From positions 1 through 25,832 of the forward strand of contig JAODBQ010000216.1 in assembly GCA_025464045.1 (NCBI GenBank): 25,832 nucleotides of DNA, read 5' to 3'. Positions 1 to 6,770 of this stretch are shown in pieces. The notes beneath the pieces were generated by a model. It did no database searches, was not told the DNA's origin, and saw only the letters and a program-made list of their open reading frames with translations. This stretch comes from Ilumatobacteraceae bacterium (GTDB taxonomy: Bacteria > Actinomycetota > Acidimicrobiia > Acidimicrobiales > Ilumatobacteraceae). Both the position numbers and the translations under genes were made by a program. Each line of letters starts with the position of its first letter. Position 1 is the first letter of the stretch.

Positions 1-579
1 GCGCTCGTCGGCCCGCAGCACGGCAGACGGGTGGTAGGTGATGACGGCCCGCCGTTGGGTGCCGTGCGGGTCCTCGAAGGTGTGCACGGCGCCGCGACCG
101 GACCCGATCGGGACGTCACGGCCGAGCACGGAGCGCACCGCAGTCGCGCCGAGGAGCACGACGACGGCTGCGGCGTCCACCGCGGCGAGCTCACGATCGA
201 GCCACGGGTGGCAGGCGGTGATCTCGGCGACGTTCGGCTTCTGGTGGATGCGGCGCTTGCCGCGGACCTCGTGCTTGAAGTGCTTGACCGCGTTCGTGAC
301 GTAGACGTCGGCGCGGTCGATGCCGGCGCTCGCCAGGCACCTCCACAGCACGCCGCCGGCGGGTCCGACGAACGGCTCGCCGGCGACGTCCTCCCGGTCG
401 CCGGGTTGCTCGCCGATCAGCATCAGCTTCGCGTCGACGCCGCCGAGGCCGAAGACGACCTGGGTGGCGTGCTCCCACAGCGGGCACGCGGTGCACTCGG
501 CCGCCGCCCGAGCCGCCGCCGCGAGCGCCGCCACGTCGGTGCGACCATCGTCAGCGCGAGCTCGGGTTCGTCGGTTCAT
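1..579 (-). CDS. udgX: UdgX-type uracil-DNA glycosylase family protein (3' end outside window)
   Basis: Member of the family 4-like uracil-DNA glycosylase superfamily, UdgX branch. UdgX proteins excise uracil and then stay covalently bound to the abasic site through a histidine. 193 residues are visible; the mycobacterial protein is about 210, so only the last few are missing. Seen in the translation: an N-terminal C29-x2-C32 pair and C123 (in ACHPW) as Fe-S ligands, the GEQPGD motif (56-61) followed by EPFVGPAG, the diagnostic loop GKRRIHQ (107-113) with H112 as the expected crosslinking residue, and YHPSAVLR (182-189) near the C-terminus. The KRRIH loop is what separates UdgX from ordinary family 4 enzymes. 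The ATG at 579 follows GAGAGGAG at a good distance. The gene diverges from the S8 protease. Family assignment is firm; the activity in this organism is inferred. Confidence 0.93.
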   Translation of the reverse strand, partial: MNRRTRARADDGRTDVAALAAAARAAAECTACPLWEHATQVVFGLGGVDAKLMLIGEQPGDREDVAGEPFVGPAGGVLWRCLASAGIDRADVYVTNAVKHFKHEVRGKRRIHQKPNVAEITACHPWLDRELAAVDAAAVVVLLGATAVRSVLGRDVPIGSGRGAVHTFEDPHGTQRRAVITYHPSAVLRADER

Positions 580-709
580 CGCTGCTCCTCTCGACGCCGC
601 CGAGGTACCCGTCCGGGCCGCGATCGATGCGCCGCGAGTGCTCGTCCGGCCGAGACGTTCCACCACTCTCCGCGCGGGGGAGACTCCGTTCCGAGGGACT
701 CGCGCGCTG

Positions 710-718
710 TGCAATACT
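710..718 (+). promoter_or_regulatory. possible extended -10 promoter for the S8 protease
   Basis: TG-C-AATACT forms an extended -10 like element in otherwise GC-rich DNA, with a weak -35 like TTCCGA at 689-694 (18-nt spacer). It would start transcription near 725 and give a leader of about 40 nt before the GTG at 764. Weak by consensus; inference only. Confidence 0.3.
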
Positions 719-763
719 CGCCGTCCAGTCGCCGGAAGACGGCGCGCAGGGCAGGGAGGCGTT

Positions 764-3700
764 GTGAGAGGCAGACGTTCATTGGGTGCGGTCGCACTCG
801 CCGCAGTCGTCACCGCGACGTTCGCGACGAGTACGAGCTCGGCCCAGGCGCCGCCGGTGGACGGATCGGCCGCGGCCAAGTTGGCCCTCGCCACGGCGGG
901 ACGCACGATCGCCGCGAAGGACATCACCTGGCACCCCGCTGCCGGTGATCCGAACCGGATCATCAAGGTCATCGTGCAGGTCAAGGGCGCGTCGGTGGCG
1001 GAGGCGAAAGGCGACGCGGTGGACGCCGGCACGCAGCTGACCGACGCCAAGTCGGCGGCGGTCGCGACCGCCGCGGCGGCGACCCAGGACAGCGTGACCC
1101 GGACCGTCGCCTCCCACGGCGGCACGGTCCGCGATCGGCACGTCAACGCGATCAACTCGATGACCGTGTCGCTCCCGGCCGGCAGCGTGGCGGCGCTCCA
1201 GGCCGATCCGGACGTCGAGTCGGTGTCGCCGCTGAAGACGTTCACCCGTGACAACGGCACCTCCAACGCGTTCACCGGCGTCCCCGTCGCGTGGCAGAAC
1301 TACGGGGCGACGGGCGCCGGCCAGAAGATCGCGATCCTCGACACCGGCATCGACTACACCCACGCCGACTTCGGCGGCTCGGGCGACCCGGCCGACTTCG
1401 CCGCGGACGACCCGACGATCATCGAGCCCGGCACGTTCCCGACGGCGAAGGTCGTCGGCGGCACGGACCTCGTCGGCGACGACTACGACGCGTCGAGCAC
1501 CGACCCAGCCAAGCTCGTGCCCCACCCGGACCCCGACCCCATCGGTTGCGCCGACGGTGGCGCACACGGCACGCACGTCGCCGGCACGGCCGCGGGTGAC
1601 GGCGTGCTGCTCGACGGTTCCACGTTCCACGGTCCGTACGACACCACGATCGACCCGGCGAAGTTCGCGGTGTCGCCCGGCTCGGCGCCCGAGGCGAGCC
1701 TCCTCGCCTACCGCGTCTTCGGCTGCGCCGGTTCGGTCGACAGCGACATCATCGTCGCCGCGATCGACCAGGCCGTCGCCGACGGCGCCGACGTGATCAA
1801 CATGTCGCTCGGCGGCGACATCGGCACGGCGAACGATCCCGAGACGGTGGCCGTCGACAACGCCGTGCGCGCCGGTGTGGTCGTCGTCGCCTCGGCCGGC
1901 AACCCCGGCCAGGCCGCGTACCTCGTCGGCTCGCCGTCCACCGCCAACCGCGCGCTCTCCGTCGGGGCGGTCGATGCCCACGCGACCCTTCCCGGCGGCG
2001 AGATCTCCGACGGCACGAGGACGATCGACGCGATCAACGCCAACAACGGGCCGCTGCCGGTGACCGGCACGATCGTGGTCGTGCCCGACGGATCGGGCGG
2101 GATCTCCCTCGGCTGCGACGCAGCGGACTACCCGCCGCCGACGACCCCGAGCACGATCTACGTGACGCTGCGCGGCGACTGCGCGCGCGTCGATCGGGCG
2201 ACCCTCGGCCAAGCTGCCGGCGGCCAGGCCGTGATCATGGTCAACACCTCGACCGACTTCCCGCCGTTCGAGGGGGTCATCCCCGGTGTGACCATCCCGT
2301 TCCTCGGTGTGTCGTCGGCGTCGGCTCACACCCTGCTGGCGATGAACGGCACCGCGGTCACGATCACCCCCTCCGAGCTGACCAACCCGGGCTACACCAG
2401 GGCGGCCAGCTTCACCGCAGGCGGTCCCCGCTCGGGCGACGCGGGACAGAAGCCCGACGTCACCGCGCCGGGCGTCAGCGTCTTCTCCGCGGGCATCGGG
2501 ACCGGCACCGGCGGGATCGTCGAGTCGGGCACGTCGATGTCCAGCCCGCACACCGCCGGCATCGCCGCCATCGTCAAGCAAGAGCACCCGACGTGGTCGG
2601 CGGAGATGATCAAGGCGGCCATCGTCGACACCGCGAACGCTGCGGCCGTCGGCGACTTCGACACCCGGATCGACGGCAACGGACTCGTCAACCCGGTCGG
2701 GGCGATCGCCACGGACACGTTGCTGATGTCGCCAGGGGGTACGACCGCCGTCAACTTCGGCATCCAGGAGCTGACCGGCGCATACACCGACGTCAAGCCA
2801 CTGAAGCTGCGCAACACCGGCGACACCGCTGCCACCTACAACCTGGCACCGGTCTGGAACAGCGAGACGCTGGGCGCAGCCGTGTCGGTGAGCCCCCGCC
2901 GGGTGACGGTCGCCCCGCACTCGACCACCGACGTCGAGGTCAAGATCAGCATCCCCAAGGCGGCGGTGACCGCACTGCCGGTCGCGGGTCAGGGCTCCGA
3001 CGTCGTGACGACCTTGCGCGGTCAGATCGTGGCGACGCCGACGACGGCGCACGACCAGGTGCTCAGCCTGCCGTTCATCATGGCGCCCCACGGTCGGTCG
3101 GACGTCGAGGTGACCAAGTCGGCGATCCTCAAGGTCGGCTGGCGTGGGACGAAGTCCGGCACCGTGGTGCTCAAGAACTACGGCGTCCACGCGGGTACCG
3201 CCGACGTGTACAACTGGCTGCTCAGCGACAGCCGGGATCGTGATCACAGCGCGGACAGCCGGGCGATGGGCGTGCAGTACTTCGTCGACGCCGATCCGGC
3301 CGGCCATCCGGGCCAGACGTTGATCGTCCTTGCCTTCTCGGTCTTCGGCCGAGCGTCCTCGCCGTCGCAGAACTACTACGACGTCATCGTCGACGCCGAC
3401 CACGACGGTGCACCCGACCACGAGATCGTCGTCGTCGACAGCGGGGCGTTCTCCGCCGGCGCGGCGAACGGGGTGATGGGAACGTTCGTCATCGACCTGG
3501 CCACGAAGTCGGCGGTCGCCTACGGCGCCGACGCAGCCACCGACGGATCGGTGGCCCTCGGTGTCCTCTGGTCGGGCGACCTCGGGATCACCCCGACGAG
3601 CGGGCCGGCGGTGCTGCAGGCACAGACGGTGTCGTACTCCTACGACGGCCTGGCCGATCTGTTCGATGGGGTCGCGACGATCAACCCGCTCGACCCGCAG

Positions 3701-3862
3701 GCGTCGTCGGGTGACTTCATCCCGATGGACCCCAAGGACAGCGCCAGCTTCGGCGTCACCGCCCGGACCCCGCTCGCCGGCGAGGTGCCGGTGAAGGGCT
3801 GGATGGTCGTCACCATGGACGACACCTCCGGCACCTCGCAAGCCGACCTGATCCGCGGCTAG
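764..3862 (+). CDS. secreted S8 (subtilisin-like) serine protease with I9 propeptide and PA insert
   Basis: Exported endopeptidase of 1032 aa. Order of parts: signal peptide (about 1-28, ending SSAQA); I9-type inhibitor propeptide (about 60-160); S8 catalytic domain with Asp193 (ILDTGID), His268 (AHGTHVAG), oxyanion Asn380 (ASAGNPG) and Ser591 (SGTSMSSPH); a protease-associated (PA) domain inserted between the Asn and the Ser (about 425-545); then a C-terminal part of about 440 residues with beta-sandwich character (LKLRNTGDTAATYNL) and a DxDxDGxxD calcium loop at 877-885. The full catalytic set is present, so the enzyme should be active. There is no sortase motif or C-terminal membrane anchor, which suggests release from the cell. 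The GTG at 764 is chosen because AGGGAGG (753-759) precedes it and it yields a clean signal peptide; the open frame extends upstream to 320 without coding character. Substrate unknown. Confidence 0.93.
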   Translation: MRGRRSLGAVALAAVVTATFATSTSSAQAPPVDGSAAAKLALATAGRTIAAKDITWHPAAGDPNRIIKVIVQVKGASVAEAKGDAVDAGTQLTDAKSAAVATAAAATQDSVTRTVASHGGTVRDRHVNAINSMTVSLPAGSVAALQADPDVESVSPLKTFTRDNGTSNAFTGVPVAWQNYGATGAGQKIAILDTGIDYTHADFGGSGDPADFAADDPTIIEPGTFPTAKVVGGTDLVGDDYDASSTDPAKLVPHPDPDPIGCADGGAHGTHVAGTAAGDGVLLDGSTFHGPYDTTIDPAKFAVSPGSAPEASLLAYRVFGCAGSVDSDIIVAAIDQAVADGADVINMSLGGDIGTANDPETVAVDNAVRAGVVVVASAGNPGQAAYLVGSPSTANRALSVGAVDAHATLPGGEISDGTRTIDAINANNGPLPVTGTIVVVPDGSGGISLGCDAADYPPPTTPSTIYVTLRGDCARVDRATLGQAAGGQAVIMVNTSTDFPPFEGVIPGVTIPFLGVSSASAHTLLAMNGTAVTITPSELTNPGYTRAASFTAGGPRSGDAGQKPDVTAPGVSVFSAGIGTGTGGIVESGTSMSSPHTAGIAAIVKQEHPTWSAEMIKAAIVDTANAAAVGDFDTRIDGNGLVNPVGAIATDTLLMSPGGTTAVNFGIQELTGAYTDVKPLKLRNTGDTAATYNLAPVWNSETLGAAVSVSPRRVTVAPHSTTDVEVKISIPKAAVTALPVAGQGSDVVTTLRGQIVATPTTAHDQVLSLPFIMAPHGRSDVEVTKSAILKVGWRGTKSGTVVLKNYGVHAGTADVYNWLLSDSRDRDHSADSRAMGVQYFVDADPAGHPGQTLIVLAFSVFGRASSPSQNYYDVIVDADHDGAPDHEIVVVDSGAFSAGAANGVMGTFVIDLATKSAVAYGADAATDGSVALGVLWSGDLGITPTSGPAVLQAQTVSYSYDGLADLFDGVATINPLDPQASSGDFIPMDPKDSASFGVTARTPLAGEVPVKGWMVVTMDDTSGTSQADLIRG

Positions 3863-3894
3863 GTCCGCGAGACCGCGAGAGCGCGCGTGACTCG

Positions 3895-3929
3895 CGACGG
3901 CGGATGGCCCCACGGGCCGTCCGCCGTCG
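3895..3929. terminator. 16-bp hairpin between convergent genes
   Basis: Arms 3895-3910 and 3914-3929 pair over 16 bp with a single G-T wobble and a 3-nt loop (CAC). It lies 32 nt after the protease stop and 5 nt past the stop of the minus-strand small gene, so it fits a shared bidirectional terminator. No T-run follows on either strand, as is common in high-GC actinobacteria. Confidence 0.75.
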
Positions 3930-3934
3930 GCGCG

Positions 3935-4138
3935 TCAGCCGGCGCGCTCGACCTCGGCGACGAGCCCGGCGGGATAGGCGTGCCAGCGGGAGGGGGTGTC
4001 CTCGATCAGGCACACCATCGAGCTGCGACCCAGGAAGTTGGCGTCGATCCGGGCGATCTCGAACTCCGACTCGCGGTAGCGCACGCGGTCGCCCACGCGC
4101 AGCTGATCGACGGTCACCTTGTCCCAAGCATCGGCCAT
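3935..4138 (-). CDS. small protein of unknown function (67 aa)
   Basis: A 67-residue protein with balanced composition, unlike the Arg/Ala-rich shadow frames around it. It contains VGDRVRYRESEFEIARID followed by a second strand-rich half (SSMVCLIEDTPSRWHAYP), which suggests a small all-beta barrel; I do not recognise a named family. It ends convergently with the S8 protease at the shared hairpin. The ATG at 4138 has no Shine-Dalgarno; a poor -10 (CATGCT) sits 6 nt upstream, so it might be leaderless. It is separated by 45 bp from the end of the upstream crotonase gene and could also be the last gene of that operon. That it is a real gene is likely; its function is not known. Confidence 0.7.
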   Translation of the reverse strand: MADAWDKVTVDQLRVGDRVRYRESEFEIARIDANFLGRSSMVCLIEDTPSRWHAYPAGLVAEVERAG

Positions 4139-4183
4139 GGCGTGAGCATGTCAGGCGCGCCCGGCGTCGTGCCACGCAGCCGT

Positions 4184-4978
4184 TCAGCGGCCCGCGTAGA
4201 CCGGTGGGCGCCGCTCCTTGAACGCCGCGATGGCCTCGCGCAGGTCGGCCGAGCCGAGGGTGCTCACCTCGTGGGCGAGCCCGATCGCCATCACCTCGGC
4301 GAAGCGGTGGCGGAGCACGGCGTTCAACGTCCGCTTCGTGCCCTGCACGGCGAGCGGCGGCAGGGCTGCGATCTGCTCGGCGAGCGCGAGTGCCGCCGGC
4401 AGCACGTCGTCGGGACCGTCGACCAGGTCGCTGACGAGACCGATCCGGTAGCCCTCGGCCCCGGTGAGCGCGTCGCCGGTGAGGAGGTGCCGCTTGGCGC
4501 GGAGCATGCCGATCGACTCCGGCCACGCGAGGCAGCCGCCGTCGCCGGCGACGAGGCCGATGTTGACGTGCGGGTCGGCGATGCGCGCCGCTGGATGCGA
4601 GACCACGGCGTCGCAGGTGAGCACCAGCGTGGCCCCGAGGCCGATCGCGTCGCCGTGCAGCGCGACCACGATCGGGACCTTGACCTCGAGCAGCGACTGG
4701 ATGAGCGCGAAGCCCTCGTCGGCCATCCTCGTGCGCGTCGCCAGCTCGGCGTTGCCGGCGAGCATCAGCTCGAAGTCGCCGCCGGCCGAGAACACCCTGC
4801 CGTTGGCGGCGAAGACGATCGCGCGCACCTCACCCGGATCCTCGAACTGGCGGAACACCCGCACGAGCTCGGTGTGGGCGATGGCATCGACGCGGTTCAT
4901 GAGCTCCGGTCGATCGAGCGTGATCCGTGCGATCGGACCGTGCCGCTCGACCGTCAACGTCTCGAAGTCCTGGCTCAT
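4184..4978 (-). CDS. enoyl-CoA hydratase/isomerase (crotonase) family protein, atypical active site
   Basis: Crotonase-fold protein of 264 aa, normal family length. The CoA-binding and oxyanion-hole segments are present (FSAGGDFELM at 63-72; HGDAIGLGATLVLTCD at 108-123). The two glutamates used by classical enoyl-CoA hydratase (E144 and E164 in the rat enzyme) align with Thr117 and His137. An Asp (D146 in AGDGG) lies further on, at a position used by several non-hydratase crotonases. It may therefore be an isomerase, hydrolase, lyase or other crotonase reaction rather than a hydratase. The ATG at 4978 follows GGGAGG. It lies 31 nt behind the acyl-CoA synthetase gene on the same strand, so the two probably form an operon and share a CoA-thioester substrate pathway. 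Confidence 0.88.
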   Translation of the reverse strand: MSQDFETLTVERHGPIARITLDRPELMNRVDAIAHTELVRVFRQFEDPGEVRAIVFAANGRVFSAGGDFELMLAGNAELATRTRMADEGFALIQSLLEVKVPIVVALHGDAIGLGATLVLTCDAVVSHPAARIADPHVNIGLVAGDGGCLAWPESIGMLRAKRHLLTGDALTGAEGYRIGLVSDLVDGPDDVLPAALALAEQIAALPPLAVQGTKRTLNAVLRHRFAEVMAIGLAHEVSTLGSADLREAIAAFKERRPPVYAGR

Positions 4979-5009
4979 GGTGCCTCCCTGTTCGTGGTCC
5001 CTGCGGGCG

Positions 5010-6587
5010 TCATGCGCGGCCTGCGGCCTCGGCGAGCTTGCCGAGCTCGGTGCGGATGATCTTGTTCATGCTGTTGCGCTGGAACGACTCGACGAACGTG
5101 ATCCGCTCGGGGATCTTGTACGCCGCGACCTTGTCGACGAGATCGGTGCGGATCATGTCCGCAGTGATCGCCGCGCCGGGGTCGAGCTGGACGGCGGCGA
5201 CGACTCGTTCGCCCAGACGTTCGTCGGGGACGCCGAACACCGCGCAGTCGGCGACGCCCGCCAACGCGCTGATCGCCCGTTCCACCTCCGCCGGGTAGAC
5301 GTTGGAGCCACCGCGGATGATCAGCGCGTTCTTCCGATCGGACACGAACACCTGCCCGCCCGGGCCGATGTGGCCGACGTCGCCGGTGTGCATCATCCCG
5401 TTGCGCAGCACCGTCGCCGTGGCCTCGGGCAGGTTCCAGTAGCCGAGCATCGGCGTGTAGATGCCGGCGAACTCACCCGACGTCGCTGGAGCCACGCACA
5501 GCTCGCCGACCTCACCGTCGGGCAGCCGCCGGTCGTCGCCGTCGACGCACACGATCTCGACGTGCGGCAGCGTGCGGCCACTGCCGCCGTCGACGTGATC
5601 CGCCCCGTCGGGCGCGTCGAGCGCGAGCATGATCGGTGCCTCCGTCAGGCCGTACGTGCCGACGAGGCGCAGGCCGAACTTGTCGGCGAAGCTGCGCTGC
5701 AGCCTCTCCGGTGTGGCCGCGCTCCCCGTGAGCACCTCGCGCAGCGTGGACAGCTGGCTCGGCGCGATCGAGGGGTCGGCGACCATCGTGTGGAGCACCG
5801 GCGGGACGCCCTGGAACACGGTCGCCGCCGTGCGCTCGATCTCACCGGCGATCTCGCGCGCCTGGCTCGAGTCGATGATCACGTGCGTCCCGCCCGCCTG
5901 ACAGATCACGAGTGACGAGGCGGTCGCGACGTTGAGGATCGTGAACGCCAGCCAGTCGGCCTTGCGCAGGTCGCCGCCGTAGCCGCGCGTCACCACCAAC
6001 ATCGCCGCGGCGACCAGCAGGTTGCGGTGCGAGTGCACGACACCCTTCGGGAACCCCGTCGTGCCGCTCGTGTAGGCGATCGCCACGGGATCGGAGGGCG
6101 ACATCGCCACCGGCTCCAACGTGGCATCCGCGGCGGCATCGAGCAGGTCGTGCCACTCGCTGCGGCCACCATCGGGAGCGACCTCCACGATCCGCATCCC
6201 GATGGTGGTGTCGTCGCCGATCTGGTCGATGCACGCCGCGTCGGCGAGCAGCACCGTGACGCCGGCGTCCTGCAAGATGAACAGCTTCTCCGGGCCGGCG
6301 AGCAACCGGTTGATGCCGACCCAGACCGCACCGAGCCGGGCGACGGCGTGGAACGCGACGACGATCTCGATCGAGTTGGGGATCGACGCGGCGACACGAT
6401 CGCCCGGCGCGACGCCGATCGAGCGGAGCGCGAGCGCCGCCCGGTCGACCTGCGCGTCGAACTGCCGGTACGACAGCACCCGGCCGCGATGGATCAACGC
6501 CTCGTGCTCCGGATCGGCGGCGAGGACGGGGCGCAGCACGTCCGCGAGCGTGCGATCCCACCAGCGTTCGTTCAGCGCGTTGCCCAC
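5010..6587 (-). CDS. AMP-dependent acyl-CoA synthetase (ANL superfamily)
   Basis: Activates a carboxylic acid to its acyl-CoA through an acyl-AMP intermediate. 525 aa, normal for the family. Core motifs are intact: the P-loop-like A3 (YTSGTTGFPKG, 172-182), A5 (TYGLTE, 311-316), A7 (HTGD, 400-403), hinge and A8 (SDRKN...RGGSNVYPAEVE, 416-436) and the A10 lysine (K509 in NSMNK). Chain length and substrate cannot be told from these. The start is set at GTG 6587 because AAGGAG stands 6 nt before it and homology begins there; the open frame continues upstream to 7556 but only as antisense of the CoA-transferase. It is followed by the crotonase 31 nt downstream and diverges from the CoA-transferase gene. 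Confidence 0.93.
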   Translation of the reverse strand: MGNALNERWWDRTLADVLRPVLAADPEHEALIHRGRVLSYRQFDAQVDRAALALRSIGVAPGDRVAASIPNSIEIVVAFHAVARLGAVWVGINRLLAGPEKLFILQDAGVTVLLADAACIDQIGDDTTIGMRIVEVAPDGGRSEWHDLLDAAADATLEPVAMSPSDPVAIAYTSGTTGFPKGVVHSHRNLLVAAAMLVVTRGYGGDLRKADWLAFTILNVATASSLVICQAGGTHVIIDSSQAREIAGEIERTAATVFQGVPPVLHTMVADPSIAPSQLSTLREVLTGSAATPERLQRSFADKFGLRLVGTYGLTEAPIMLALDAPDGADHVDGGSGRTLPHVEIVCVDGDDRRLPDGEVGELCVAPATSGEFAGIYTPMLGYWNLPEATATVLRNGMMHTGDVGHIGPGGQVFVSDRKNALIIRGGSNVYPAEVERAISALAGVADCAVFGVPDERLGERVVAAVQLDPGAAITADMIRTDLVDKVAAYKIPERITFVESFQRNSMNKIIRTELGKLAEAAGRA

Positions 6588-6722
6588 GTTGGTCTCCTTC
6601 GTCCGAGCGGCCCGCGCTTGGCACGCAGGCCTCGGCCGCTCCTCGTCCGCAACGGGCCGGCCGCGCGGCCGGCGACTGCACGTGGTCGTGCCGCCGGCGA
6701 AGGGCCGCGCTCGCGCGACGGG

Positions 6723-6728
6723 TAAGGT
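6723..6728 (+). promoter_or_regulatory. -10 box (TAAGGT) for the CoA-transferase
   Basis: TAAGGT matches the actinobacterial TANNNT -10 consensus and lies 42 nt before the ATG at 6771, leaving a leader of about 35 nt with its own GAGAGGGG ribosome-binding site (6757-6764). No convincing -35 is visible. Confidence 0.45.
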
Positions 6729-6770
6729 ACGCGCGTTCTCCCGGGGGACGGGGAACGAGAGGGGACGTTG

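Noticed and set aside
320..763. Upstream in-frame extension of the S8 protease
   Set aside because: Overlaps UdgX antisense and lacks coding character; the signal peptide begins at 764.
779..3913. Antisense open frame of 1044 codons opposite the S8 protease
   Set aside because: Arg/Asp/Val-rich composition with no domain; arises from the third-position GC bias of the protease gene.
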